Of a DNA stretch of 64,000 bases, positions 47,786 to 59,215 are shown piece after piece (the stretch's first letter is position 1; each line of letters starts with the position of its first letter). Under the pieces are notes generated by a model. It was not told the DNA's origin. It worked only from the letters and a program-made list of their open reading frames with translations, and did no database searches. Origin of the DNA: Gibbula magus (Eukaryota > Mollusca > Gastropoda > Trochida > Trochidae); contig OW388293.1 in NCBI GenBank assembly GCA_936450465.1, positions 82,544,134-82,608,133 of the forward strand. Direction: 5' to 3'. A program made the translations under genes and the position numbers.

Positions 47786-48130
47786 GATCCACTTCTCAAG
47801 CTGATATCCCATAAATGTCAGTCGATTTTGAAGTTACAAAACAAACTATGTCTTTGCCAGATAAAGTTACACGATGAAATGTTAAATGTCACACAACAAG
47901 TGGAAAATTTAGATACATTTGTTGCATCAATTAGTGTTGCTCGCCTTTCAACAAAAAGCAATGAATTAACTATTAAATCTATAATAGATATGGTAATTTC
48001 AAAATATGACAGTCCAATTTTGTATTTCAATAGAAAGATACCTCGAAAAATACATTCTTTACTAGACAACATTTGCGGTTTGTGTACATCAGATCCAATA
48101 ACAAAGTTATTTTGGTGTTTTTATCCATAA
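47786..48130 (+). other. Longest plausible open frame in this half, unidentified
   Basis: About 114 codons without a stop up to FYP-stop. It is hydrophilic and helix-prone (LHDEMLNVTQQVENLD, IIDMVISKYDSP). There is no ATG at the beginning of the open stretch; the first Met codon is internal (47875). An acceptor-like TCATCATTTCAG ends at 47781, but a TGA directly after it blocks the frame. The antisense strand is also open for 84 codons. No family recognised and no paralog in A or C. It could be an exon or a chance ORF. Confidence 0.25.
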
Positions 48131-49240
48131 TACTGATGAAGCTGAACTAACCTGTCAAGTAACAAGACAGTAATAACTTTTGCATTGATTGAAACAAACT
48201 ATTTAACTGTGCATATACCAGTAGGAATAACGATGCAACCACCATACCATTACATCTCTCTTCAAATTTACACATTTACTTAATTTAATTTAATTTAATT
48301 GTTGTACTCAAATATTAAATGATATAGAAGGACCTAAAAGTAAATTATTTTGGCTTATGTATGAATTCCAACTGTCCACTTGTCTGAAGTCAGTCATTCG
48401 TTCTTGCCATAACACGTCGTTGCCGGACCATAACTTAAAATATTAAGATATAACATATATATAAGAGTTTGGTGTATTATATAGTGGTGAACATATATTT
48501 TTTTACATTGTTATTTTTCAGAAAACTGATAATTGTGAGTATCAGTACAGAAAAATAGCATCCCATGTATTCAAGGTTTTCTATGAAAATCCTAACGTAA
48601 CTAATCGAAAGGGGATACAATGGGGGTTATTTACTGTTCACTAAAATGGGCCATTTCTTGTGCGAGACATTGTAGGAACTTTCTTTACATTCAATAAATA
48701 AGTTATAAAAAAGGTTGTCTTTTTATCTTATTCATAGACAATTGAGTGCTTGCATGAAAATAAAAATCTATTCTAAAAGGGGCACGTTATGCCTATGCAG
48801 ACATGATTGAGATGGAGCAAGCCTTTGTGGGTCTAATGAGTCGTTATAGAGTTATTTGAAGCAGGAGACCAGTGAGGATTGGATTGGAAGGTGATCAGTC
48901 CAGTCTGGTTGAGTTCTCCTCCTTAGTGGGTCATTATGTGGGATGTGACAGTCGATTCTACAATCATTATCTCATTGCAGACGCTCTTACCAATTTAGCT
49001 TTATCGCAAGCGAGACTGAACTTCAGAAAGGTTTAAGTGATGACAACCCCTTTGAGGTTTCAATTCGTATAATTTATTTTTAATCTGGAACGTGTTTGCA
49101 GTCATCAAATTGGAATAGCATGCATCGATTTCCACATGACTTTTTTTTTTTTATGTATTTATTATGTTGAGAAATCGAAACTGAACTATTTAAATTCAAT
49201 AATATCTAAGGATCATTATTTCGTTTCTCGTTAGTGTGGC
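48131..49240. other. Unassigned sequence
   Basis: No gene. Contains a (TTTAA)n tract at 48278-48300 and poly-T at 49141-49152. The GGTGATCAGTCCAGTCTGG region (48890-49010) is more GC-rich, but without a recognised motif. Confidence 0.35.
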
Positions 49241-49284
49241 ATTGGGATGAGGTTATCATACCTCTATGAACTACACACCACAAG

Positions 49285-49450
49285 GGTGCTGAAAGCAAAT
49301 ATACATTATGACCCTGGTTTAAGAACCAGCATCGTTCGTTTTTCATTCTCAAGGCATTGGGAGTGCTCGTCGCTCCCAATTAAGGTGATTTAAGTTTATC
49401 TCACACTACCCTCAATTCTAAACCAGATACCCACTTGTATTTGCTCGGTG
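49285..49450 (-). mobile_element. SINE fragment (3' part)
   Basis: Aligns with 51390-51555 of the fuller SINE, in the same orientation: TTATGACCCTGGTTTAAGAA, CATCGTTCGTTTTTCATTC, CCAATTAAGG and AACCAGATACCCA-type motifs. The tRNA-like head and the AAT tail are not recognisable here. Confidence 0.6.
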
Positions 49451-49829
49451 GTACATGTACATGTGTTTAAAATGTACATTAAAATATGAAGAGAAGGGAC
49501 TGATTGCCTCATTATACACTATATTGGTGTAACGGGCATTTGACCAATCAGTTGGCGACAGTTTACTAATTCCCTTAAAGGTCAATCCATTGTGTTTCAT
49601 GACATTTTATTAGGCTTTAATACTCTCCAACTCACGTGCACCATGTTTACATTAGACACTTGGTAACAAAGCAACTGCGCGTTTAATATATACTGCTGGC
49701 CTTTGTTTGCTAAATAATCACATCGTTTGATTTAACTGCTAAACTATGCAGTTTCCGTGTTTTATTAATACTGATTTGCATTGAAATTTAATATTCAAAT
49801 CGTATTTGTAGGTGAGAGGAAGCAGGTAT

Positions 49830-50273
49830 ATAGAGAATCTCACCCGAGTGTCTTCTGATATCAAATATATCAACACGAGTTGATAAAAGTTACAAATATC
49901 CGAGGCCGAGGATATTTTGACTTTTATCAACGAGTGTTGATATATTTGATATCAGAAGACACGAGGGTGAGATTCCATTTATCATCCAAAATCATTCTTC
50001 ATTATTTTTTAATGAAAAATGAACATATCTGGACACAAAACTGCCATTTGGCTTCAAGTGTTTGTGATGTCATAGCAGTGTGACGTCATCATGATTATGA
50101 CGTCATAGCATTGTGATGGCATTACTTGGTGATGCGAAATCATTGTGATGTCATGTAGCTGACGCCAAGAGGGCATTGTTCAAAAGATACTGTCAAAACG
50201 ATATCTCCTAGGAGATATCACTTGATCTCATACAAGCGATATCTCCTGTGGAACATGGTTTTGGATGATAAAC
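49830..50273 (-). mobile_element. Composite hairpin MITE, copy 2
   Basis: Inverted copy of 6981-7413. The AGAATCTCACCC palindrome is at 49832-49978, followed by the TTATCATCCAAAA-bounded part. That part holds two TGACGTCA sites (50081, 50098) and the AGGAGATATCACTTG/CAAGCGATATCTCCT hairpin (50210-50247, one mismatch). The ORFs at 49739-50083 are products of the palindrome. Confidence 0.75.
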
Positions 50274-50279
50274 ATTTTA

Positions 50280-51330
50280 TTATAAACAGTGGTGAAGGTA
50301 CTTTTCATTATATTATCAAGATAGCCTAAAACAGCATACAAATCGACATAAAATGTGATTTCTTCTTAAAAATGAAATTAAAGTAATTCGTGAAAACAAA
50401 ATGCACCCCAGACGGATTTGGTCACCAACAGGAAACAAGTTCTGTAAGCGACTCATCCCTAATAACGAATAAACAATGGCAAATATGTCACTATTGACTT
50501 ACCACTCAAATTGGTCAATAAGTCAATAAAAGACATACATAATTCTTCTAGCAGCACATGTTCTGATTTCAATACCTAAGGGAGATTAGGGAACAACGAC
50601 AACTGAAAACTATCCTAGTAGACATCAGCAGTCGAAAAAACATAACATTGTTAAGATCAAACTCAAATGCGTTGCTCGATCTGATTAACTGAAATAAAAC
50701 CAAAGCATACTAATATATGCTACACTAAATGGTTCGCTGTATCAATTCATTCTAAATTTTACTTTTTCACCATAAAACTGCATAATGCACAAATATATTA
50801 CATATTATAAGGACGACAATTGAATCATCTACAATCATGTCCACAAATAATCAAACTGGAAAACAATCATTCCTAAATTAAATTGATATGGTCCAACTAT
50901 TAATCGAAAACTGCCAATAGCTTATACTGATTATTAGAGTATGTCTATATAGATGTACTCCCTATCTGATATAGAATCTGATATATATTGGCGGCAATGT
51001 TTTCTCCGGTCAACATTACCATTAATCATCCATGTGTCTACATACCAACAAACTGGAGTATTGAAATCCTGTGTTGTTCTAAACGTGCACATGGCAGACA
51101 TTCCTATAGATACCTTAATTCATGGTCCAAATGAACAAGAACATAGACCTATGGCTCATATAACAACAATTTACACATGAATACAGATAACTAAATACTC
51201 AATATTTGTAAAAACAAATGTAGATCTGATCATACCATCTGAATATAACGAAACGTAACTATGTTAGTGAATGTTCTGGATAACATCCCTTATCACCTCC
51301 TTGAAGATTAGCAGTGAAACGTATACCATT
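50280..51330. other. Unassigned sequence
   Basis: No gene recognised. A 75-codon ORF (50953-51180) has no motif. No repeat ends seen. Confidence 0.35.
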
Positions 51331-51710
51331 TAATAATAATAATTCCTTTATAGAGCGCCTAATATCCACCATCAAGATGCTCAGTGGCGCTAAAATTCAC
51401 ATTATTACCCTGGTATAAGTACCAACATCGTTCCTTTTTTCATTCTCAATTCCTCTTGGAGTATGCAACCTGTGCTACCAATTAAGGCGCTCGAAGGTTA
51501 TCAGTTACATTGCCTTCACTTACAAACCAGGTACTCAATTGAACTGCTGAGTAAAAAGAGGCACATTTCGAATAAAGTCTCTTGCCCAAGGTGACACCAC
51601 GAGCCTTCCAACTCATGTCTCAGTGTGGGGCAGGGAATCACCCTTCAAACTCTCAGATCGTATTCAGCAATGAGGCGGATAACCCACCCATCCAGCGAGC
51701 CACGCCCGTT
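51331..51710 (-). mobile_element. tRNA-derived SINE
   Basis: Read on the minus strand, a tRNA-like head starts near 51707. It has an A-box-like TGGCTCGCTGG (51692-51702) and a B-box-like GGGTGATTCCC (51633-51643, two bases short of the consensus). A body with CACCTTGGGCAAGAGACTTTATTC, CCAATTAAGGCGC (plus-strand reading) and TAGCGCCACTGAGCATCTTG follows. A GCGCTCTATAAAGG end then leads to an (ATT)n tail at 51332-51343. RNA polymerase III transcription from the internal boxes is the known mode for this class. It likely depends on a partner LINE; none is identified. Confidence 0.75.
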
Positions 51711-52370
51711 GTTGCTGAACTTCACTGATAGCGGTCGACTCAGCTATGCACAGGACCACGTGCCACCATTTACAAAATGTTCTTAGTTTCATAATATATG
51801 TACATTTTTATATATTGAAATTATCTATTTATTTAAAGGGTGGATTTAAGTTATTTTTAAGTATTTGAAAAAATAATTCAACACTATAGCTGCTTTAATA
51901 AAACTACTTTTGTTTCACGGAAAGAATACATGAATAAGGCCATTTTAGATTCAATTTCATGGAATGAGCAATTTACGAACAAGACGATTCAAAAGGACAG
52001 CAGTGGAAAAATCAGCGTGAAAATAATAGCAAATTTTAGGGTCGGAATAATAGACATTCTATTCAAATTGTCGCAGGGATGAGAGATTGTATAATTATAT
52101 AAAGGTTGTATAAACCGTGGCCTTCTTGAGGTGACGCAATTATCACAGAATTCAAAAAGAATATGTATATACAACTTACACTGCTACCTGCGATCAGGAC
52201 AGATACTCTATTCAACCGGACGTTATACAGTCAGCCTATGGTATGATGCTATTACTCATAATAATAGCACAGTGTTGAGAAAACAAAGTACATTTTAATT
52301 ATAACTGTATTTGAGTTAATTATTTCCCCCCGCCGTACGAAATGGAATACCTCAAGTACTATTAGCTGGA
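51711..52370. other. Unassigned sequence
   Basis: No gene or repeat recognised. The 61-codon minus ORF (51989-52174) has no motif. Confidence 0.35.
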
Positions 52371-52880
52371 TTCTTTTCATATTTTGCATATGGGTTCATC
52401 ACACGGAGATTCATGTTCTTACAGAGGTTTATGACCTTCACCTTCATTTCAAGGTCACAACGAGACTTTGTCATTGTACCCTTGTCACTGGATCCCCTTC
52501 ATATCTTTCACATAGCTTCTCCAAGGAAAGACAAAGGGCTGATTAGATGTTGGTGACCTTGGCATTATTCTCAAGGTCACAACTTTGAATTCTCGACATG
52601 TTTATGTACATGTAAAGCTTGTCAGCGGATTATCTCAGGAACCATTCTCCGGAATTCCATCATATATTACACAAAGCACCTCCTAGGATAGAGCCAAAGG
52701 GCGGATAAGATTTTGGTGACCTTGACATTAATCTCAAGGTCACAGCATAACTTTGTCGACATGTTAAACTTGTCAGGGGAATTGATATCACAAGAACTGT
52801 TCATTGGATTCTCACCATTACTTTCACCAGTGGTTCTTTTAGGGAAAATTCAGGGCCCAGTCGATTTTGCTGAAGCGGGG
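52371..52880 (+). repeat. Degenerate tandem repeat with TGACCTTG...TCAAGGTCA motifs
   Basis: About three diverged units. Each holds a TGACCTT half followed 7-11 bases later by TCAAGGTCAC: 52432/52449, 52553/52571 and 52717/52734. The body of the unit includes GACATGTT, CTTGTCAG, CACAAAGCACCTCCTAGGA and CAAAGGGC. Starts are 121-164 bp apart. TCAAGGTCA is the extended half-site of ERR and NR5A nuclear receptors; occupancy is unproven. The ORF 52713-52928 is a by-product. Confidence 0.6.
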
Positions 52881-52929
52881 GATCATGTCACCTTAGTGAC
52901 AACTACTTGTAATGTAAGCAAGACATGAT

Positions 52930-53510
52930 TTACTTCCAAGTATATGTTGATCTATGTCCAAAACGTATGTACATGTATGACAGACAACTGTTTCACTGTA
53001 CATGTAGTTGATCCAAAGTGTTGATAGGGAGACCTGTAGGACATTCTGAGATAACACCAGTGACCCAAAATAGAGGAAATCCTATGTAACCAAAGCAGGC
53101 TGCAGGCAGTTCGAGTGTTTCATTGTGTTTATCCCGGATCTGGTACGTGATCTGTAATCAAGAGAGGAATCAAAGGCCAGGAACTGGTCGCGCCAGCCTC
53201 GGGGTGCTTTTCTTGTAGTTCACTGGGCAGACATGATAACCAGGACGGTAACAAATACCGTTGACAAATGTCTCATCATTGTCACATATGTATATAAATG
53301 TAGTTAAAAGATACCATAAAATATACAGATCTACTATGAATCTGCCACCTCAAACAGATTGAAGTTAACGGGCGTTACCCAGACAAAGGGTTCTTTATGG
53401 ACTGTTCATAGTGCCTAGGATGTGTCGAAGTAATTCATCACATTCCATTATTTTCTTGTAATAGTGTGATTGTAATTACCCCTTTTTTTGTAGCCATGAT
53501 GCTGATTCTT
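52930..53510. other. Unassigned sequence
   Basis: No gene recognised. More GC-rich in 53020-53240. No repeat ends seen. Confidence 0.35.
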
Positions 53511-53522
53511 TCATTTCAAAGA

Positions 53523-53862
53523 ACAGGAAGATTTTCTGGATAACAACTTCTTTAATGTGAAAATACAATACGTTTCGGAATGTAAGGAAATAACAAAAAA
53601 GTGTACATTTATATAGCAAATAAAACAATGGTGAGGAAACTCAATCAGGGAGATTAACATGCATGAGAATGGTATACAATGGGGATGTGTAATACAAACA
53701 TGATGAAGCATAAGAATGATGAGGATTTGCAATACAAACATGAAATATTTTGTTATTTCCTTACATTCCACCTGATGAAGGAGTGAGTATGTACTCCGAA
53801 ACGTCGTGTATTTTCACATTAAAGAAGTTGTTATCCAGAAAATCTTCCTGTTCTTATGTATA
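53523..53862 (+). mobile_element. Foldback of Penelope-type 3' ends
   Basis: The left arm (53523-53600) and right arm (53755-53862) are inverted copies: GAACAGGAAGATTTTCTGGA at the left, CAGAAAATCTTCCTGTTC at the right, with TAACAACTTCTTTAATGTGAA between. About 150 unique bases separate them. The right arm carries a full hammerhead-like core; the left arm lacks about 35 nt of it. Inverted or tandem end repeats are typical of Penelope-like elements. No reverse transcriptase is present. The 86-codon minus ORF here is a by-product. Confidence 0.6.
53769..53808 (+). ncRNA. Hammerhead ribozyme-like motif
   Basis: CAC-CTGATGA (53772-53778), stem II GGAGT/ACTCC (53780-53784 with 53793-53797, 8-nt loop), GAAAC (53798-53802) and the cleavage triplet GTC (53803-53805), then GTG, pairing with CAC for the start of stem I. 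All invariant core bases of a hammerhead are in place. Stem III is almost absent, as described for minimal type I hammerheads in Penelope-like retroelements, which work best as dimers. Self-cleavage would be predicted after C53805. Stem I beyond 3 bp is poor, so activity is uncertain. Confidence 0.6.
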
Positions 53863-53879
53863 CCACTTCTAAATGCCCT

Positions 53880-55145
53880 TCAAATACCTTTCATTTCAAG
53901 TATTAAACTTTGCAAAATATCCTAAAGTAGGTCTTCTTTGCCTATGTCAATAAGTGAATTGAATATTGAGAAAATACACAAGAATGAATTTTGAAGTGGA
54001 TTTTAGCTGGGTGAGGGGTAACTTCAAACATATCACTCTCTTTGATTGACGGCTATAAACTTAATCAACTTTGTCCATGTGTCTGTAACATGGAAATTGA
54101 CATGCCGTAAATAATAGAATGGAGCTAAGATTAACAAATACTATTAAAAAGATTCCTTCAACCTGCCAGCAAATGGAATGCTCCTCAGTGCAGGACTCCT
54201 CATCGATGACAGCTGTAATATTTGTTAATGGATTTCAATAAACTTTGAGTTTGAAGCGTTTCCTAATATTGGTTGTGAACACCATACTTTATTTGATTTA
54301 TTGATTGAGGCGAAGCATTGTACAGTGATAACACATGCACCTTATAATCTAGAGGGTTATCTTCACTTCTTCAAACAATTGCACTTAATGATGGCGGAAT
54401 TTGCTGCATATGGTTGTATCAGTGTCAGACAGAAGGTACAAGGTTTTAGACAAATAGGGAAATGCGTTTTTTCCGTTGATGATCGATATATAAAAGTGTG
54501 ATCATGTCTATGCCTTACTGATGGAGTGTTCACTCAGTGGGCAAGAAGTAGGTGTTTATCTGTGTTTACAAGCTCATAATGGTTTAATGTTTTTCTGCAA
54601 ACTGATTTGATCATTTCTTCACTGTTTGCGTTCCCTATAGGGTTCCAGATAAACTGGTAGTTAAACAATATTATTCTTATAAATCAATTTATATTTGATA
54701 CCATTAAACAAATATTTGGTTACTTGTAAGTAGCAGAAGATAATAAAGATCATATAATAATCACAATTGATATAATCTACAGCTAAACTCAACCACATGA
54801 GTATGAACTACATGTAACATCAGTCTACATGAATAGAGTAACATGTCAATCTGAACAACCAACATTCATTAGTTGGTGGGACATAGCATCGCTATGTACA
54901 ATATTTGAACAGTAACCATTCATTACTTACTTTCCCCTACATTGTTTACATATAAAATGTTTAATTTGATATAATTTATGTGATGATTATTTCAAGCCAT
55001 TTACGAAGCATGTGTCACACTAAAGCAACATTAATATGGCTCTATAATTCTGCTTTTATCGTAAACGAAGTCTTAATCTTGTATCTAATATTCGTATGCC
55101 CTAAAATATATACCCATATGCTCCATGCCGACAGAAACCTTGGAG
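53880..55145. other. Unassigned sequence left of block C
   Basis: An open frame of about 90 codons ends at 54501 (ATG-bounded part 54301-54501 absent; contains APYNLEGYLHFFKQLHLMM). It matches no family I recognise. ORF 54980-55174 likewise. No element ends seen. Confidence 0.3.
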
Positions 55146-55844
55146 TCAAGTCTACTGCTTACCACCGTCCTTAACCCGATTTCCTCTGCATAAGAGAAGA
55201 TTCAGCAGGTCAAATCAAAATGCTCTGAATGGTTCAAAGTAATGAGTCTAGACTTGGAAATTTAATCAAGTTGATGTCTTCCTAAGATTGGTTTCTTTAT
55301 CCGTAAGCAGATATACTTTTGCTATATTGGAGAACTATACAAGCATTTCTGTAGTTTAATGTATATTTACATGATATGTAGGATTGCTTGCTCCATTGTT
55401 TGTGCCAGGAAATATATGTTTCTCAAGTAAACAGACGTGTTTTAATTTTCTGTAAAAGACTCTGTTTGGATTTGCACTGACATCTAAAAAATATGAAGGA
55501 CATACAATAATAAATTCGATTCGATATATCAAAGCGGTGAAATATTGGATGACATTATATTGATAAGAATATTGCAGTGTTACTTATGTCAAGTGAGTTG
55601 CTATTTCTGTTGTTATATAAATAGATTATAATGCCACCAGTTGTTCAGTCAGTGAACTGGTTTCGATGTAAACAATGAGCGAATCGCAAACTGTTTTAAT
55701 ATAAGCAACTACTCATCTTCATGACACAAACCTATAGCCCAGTTGATTCCTAATACCTACACGCAGTCAACAACAGTATCTTAAATTCGATTCATTTACA
55801 AATTGGACTGTAAAATGTAATGTAAAAATATTACTCACCGAAAC

Positions 55845-55985
55845 TGGAGAACCTGCTTCGGATGCTATTTTATTTTATGTGTGTTTTTCCGGCATCGGCC
55901 AAGAATTTACGAAAATAGCCCATCTTCCCTCTATTCGAGACAAGGTTCCTTCCGACATGGGCTGAGTGTTTCTGTAATAACGTGG
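55845..55985 (-). other. Possible exon-like segment
   Basis: On the minus strand an acceptor-like CACGTTATTACAG precedes 134 bases ending CCAGTTTCG|GTGAGTAAT, a good donor. Two frames are partly open (MGYFRKFLADAGKTHIK stop; MSEGTLSRIEGRW... stop) but neither crosses the whole segment. It is slightly GC-richer than its surroundings. Unidentified; it could be an untranslated exon or chance. Confidence 0.25.
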
Positions 55986-57038
55986 AATTACCGACATTGA
56001 TCATTCTAGAAAACGAGGAGTTTTCTTTAATATTGATACATTCCCTTCAATTACTTAGGGATGCCTGAAATTAGAATTTCAAAGGCCATGAAGAGTTTGG
56101 AGGTTCTAACAAAACAACCACGTAGGTTGGTGATCATTCTATATTATATTCAGATATAACACCAATCTATACAATCTAAAAGCTGAAAATTATAGTTTGC
56201 TCACCATAATTACGATTATGCTACTGTCAATAGTTATGTAATGAAAGCACTTTTCAATTGTCGTTATAAAAACTTTTTGCGCTAATAACAAAACCTAATA
56301 GTAAGTGATAAAGAAAAATGTTTTGCATCATGTGTTTCCAATAAACATGTATCTATCTAAAATTTACATCTAAATATTTTTCTGTAATGATTAACGGTAA
56401 GTTTTTTAAATTTATAAATAGATTTTATTTTGTTTTATTAAACTTTTAAATCATTTTAATTAGCAATGATTCATAACTTGACGTGTGTTGTTGCTAGGAA
56501 ATATAGACCTACATATATTATGAAGTAGGTTTTAATGAGTGGTTATGAACGTAAAGACAACATTAACTATTAATTGAGTCATCTCAGGATAATGCAGACA
56601 TTGTTATAGTAAGGTCAGTATTGACATTTTGAATATTTGCAAATACCAAGTTATGTTAAATTATTAATTCCAATGACTTTAACAAAGATGTGTTCTCTTC
56701 ATAAGGTAAACCATAGGGACAAAATAAACGATATCAAATTGCAGTTTCAAAATGATTTAAGACGTAATGTTTGACATTTCAGTGAAACTTTATATAACAC
56801 TAATTTAGTTTAAAAAAGATAAAGTGACATATATCAGACATAATATACATTCTTGGATTTTCTTTCAATGACGCATCATTGTTATGTTTTGTCATCAATC
56901 ATGCAACACAAAGTCGATATTCCTTTTTCTGTCTCTCTATAATTTGAGATTTAACAATTCATTGTGTATTTTTAAAGAATATTTAAACGATGTCTCAATC
57001 TCAATCTCAACTTCAATGATAAAGACAATGATGTCACG

Positions 57039-57170
57039 AAATAAAATCGCCCCCGGTATAAAATCTCCCCCCGGAGATTTTGTACCGGTATAAATCCTCC
57101 CCCCTCAGAATAAAATCTCCCCCCGCCACGAAATAAAATCTCCCCCTGGAACAGAATCGCCCCCTCCAAA
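57039..57170 (-). repeat. C-rich minisatellite (ATAAAATCNCCCCC)n
   Basis: About seven imperfect 14-24 bp units of the form ATAAAATC(T/G)CCCCC, some separated by GGTATA or GGAACAG. It includes the inverted pair AAATCTCC/GGAGATTT (57061-57081). On the minus strand it reads as Gly/Arg/Phe-rich frames (GGRFYSEGGG-like), which are artefacts of the repeat. Confidence 0.8.
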
Positions 57171-57426
57171 ATAAATGAAAAATACCGTTAAATTTGTGAA
57201 ATAAAATGAAAAATATTGAAATAATTACAACAGATTGTATAAATATTAGTTTGCAAGCATGTTTGTAAACTATTTCCGTCAATTAATTGGTAAAAATAAT
57301 AACATTCTTATAAACGGTTAATGCATACTGGGTGGGTTGAACAAAGGTTGAGACAGTTCAAGTGGGAATATCTCAGTGAGATTTGGTGTACACATATCTC
57401 TGTACACAAACCTCTGAGATGTAGAG

Positions 57427-57660
57427 TGGAGGATCTATACTGGTTGTGAACTATATACTTATATACATGTAGAGGGGAGGATCTATACTGGTGGTGAACT
57501 ATATACTTATATACATGTAGAGGGGAGGATCTATACTGGTTGTGAACTACATACTTATATACATGTAGAGGGGGGGGGGGATCTATACTGGTTGTGGAAT
57601 TTTATACTTATATACATGTAGAGGGGGAGGATCTATACTGGTTGTGAACTATATACTTCA
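57427..57660 (+). repeat. About 50-bp minisatellite, five units
   Basis: Units contain GAGGATCTATACTGG, TTGTGAACTATATACTTATA and TACATGTAGAGGG. Five copies follow head to tail with few changes (GGTGGTGAAC in the second, a G10 run in the fourth, GGAATTTTATAC variant). High unit identity points to recent expansion. Confidence 0.9.
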
Positions 57661-57899
57661 TATAAATTCATACAGTATGTACTTTTCGGGCACAACTTTA
57701 AGTTCATATCTATAACATATCACATTATCAGAAAAAGATATACTTCAATGTCGTATCTCAACTAAGATAACAGAACTTCATACACTTCAAACAATTACGC
57801 AATCTCTCACTGACATAAAATGGACGAAATTCCGATTTTTGCTTGAACGTTTGTGGAACACGTTAGTCATAAAAAAACAAGGCAAAAGGGAGTACAGCT

Positions 57900-59215
57900 C
57901 ATATATCGCGCCTGTAGTTTGACCGGCGTCACACAGTATCAATAAATTGGGGGAAAAATAATCTAGTCAATCATGTCAATGAATAACAATATTTGCTTTT
58001 AATGAAAATATTTTGAAAATTATTTGAACCTTGGAGTTGGAAGCAATAAAAGACACACGATATCATATAGGTATAACATATATCCGTACAAAATTCGAAT
58101 ATAGTTTTTGAGTCTATAAATAAAACCGTTTTTGGTCAAAATTAAAAAAAATATTTGAACCTTTGAGTTGAAACCCCAAAAGGACAAAGCGGCACCGTAT
58201 AGCTTACCTGAATCCCAATTTACAAGTTTCCAAGTAATATATTATTTTAGTTATTTCCGGAAACGACGTGGAACGGACGGACACTCAAGGAGAGATGGGA
58301 CGATGAAATAAGATATTTTAGAATTCGCTTATTTTTTCAAAATAGCAAGTTTATTGTCTCTTTTATCCAACAATAAAAGAAAATTTGGGGGTCACCGAAT
58401 GATTTAAAGAGTTACGGGCATTAATAGTAATATCCCTGTCACCAAATTGGGCTATTTTTTTTTACCGATTTCACCTACTTAAATAAAGCGCGCGCTTTCA
58501 ACAATTTAACTCTGAATCCTTTCAGATACAATTTAATCACATACGCAAATACATAGCTATATTTTGAAAATTAATGACACTGTTGAGGGAAATATTTTTA
58601 GATTAAGCTCTTTTTAAATAAAAACGGCAATTTTATAATCGTTTTTCGCATAGTCAACAGGATTTTTCAGTGACACACATATTTTATATATGCTCAACGT
58701 TTAATATGTGCGCATTTGAATAAACAAACGTATTCAGAAATAATAATAGGGGGCCACCGAATATGTTTTATCAGTTTAACGTCATTTTTTAAATAACCTA
58801 CATAAACGTAAAAACCTGACGTCACGGCAATTTTGATCAATTCAAGTGTAACTTTGACGGCATATCATGTAATTATTATTGAACATAATATCAATCTAAG
58901 AGTGCTTGATAGAAGAACAACTATCAGTTGATCATACATGGTGATTTATATTCATCACTTACTTGAGATATGTATGTAATTGACATGACACACATAGTAA
59001 ATATTTACCGCGAAAATAGGTGACGATAACGGCATGTCGTAAAAAGACCGTTAAAAGAAATGCTGTAAATGCAAGCGATTTCCATTAGTGTATTGGTAAA
59101 ACTAAGGTTATAAAATGTAATTCATATATTTTGAGACTTATTCACAACAATAAATCGTTTTCACAAAATGTTATCGTAAGTGTGTATGATTTCTTCGTCC
59201 CATCTCTCCTTAATG
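57900..59215. repeat. Dispersed repeat region
   Basis: Contains a 17-nt exact inverted pair AAGGAGAGATGGGACGA (58287-58303) and its complement (59195-59211). GGGGGYCACCGAAT occurs twice (58387, 58748), and GGAACGGACGGACAC (58271) resembles widespread invertebrate repeats. It interrupts block C homology. No coding family. The ORF 59131-59325 is unrecognised. Confidence 0.45.

Noticed and set aside
48133..48160. CTGATGAAGCTGAAC as another hammerhead
   Set aside because: No GAAAC box or cleavage triplet follows at a workable distance.
49739..50083. Two ORFs with similar peptides (FYQLVLIYLISEDTRVRF) on opposite strands
   Set aside because: The similarity is created by the palindrome of the MITE, which encodes the same peptide from both arms.
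54226..54501. About 90-codon open frame on the plus strand
   Set aside because: No motif, no ATG at a sensible place, no paralog in the window. Frames of this length are expected by chance somewhere in 64 kb.
57034..57282. Gly/Arg/Phe-rich ORFs on the minus strand resembling a structural protein
   Set aside because: They are translations of the C-rich minisatellite, open in several frames because the repeat lacks stops.
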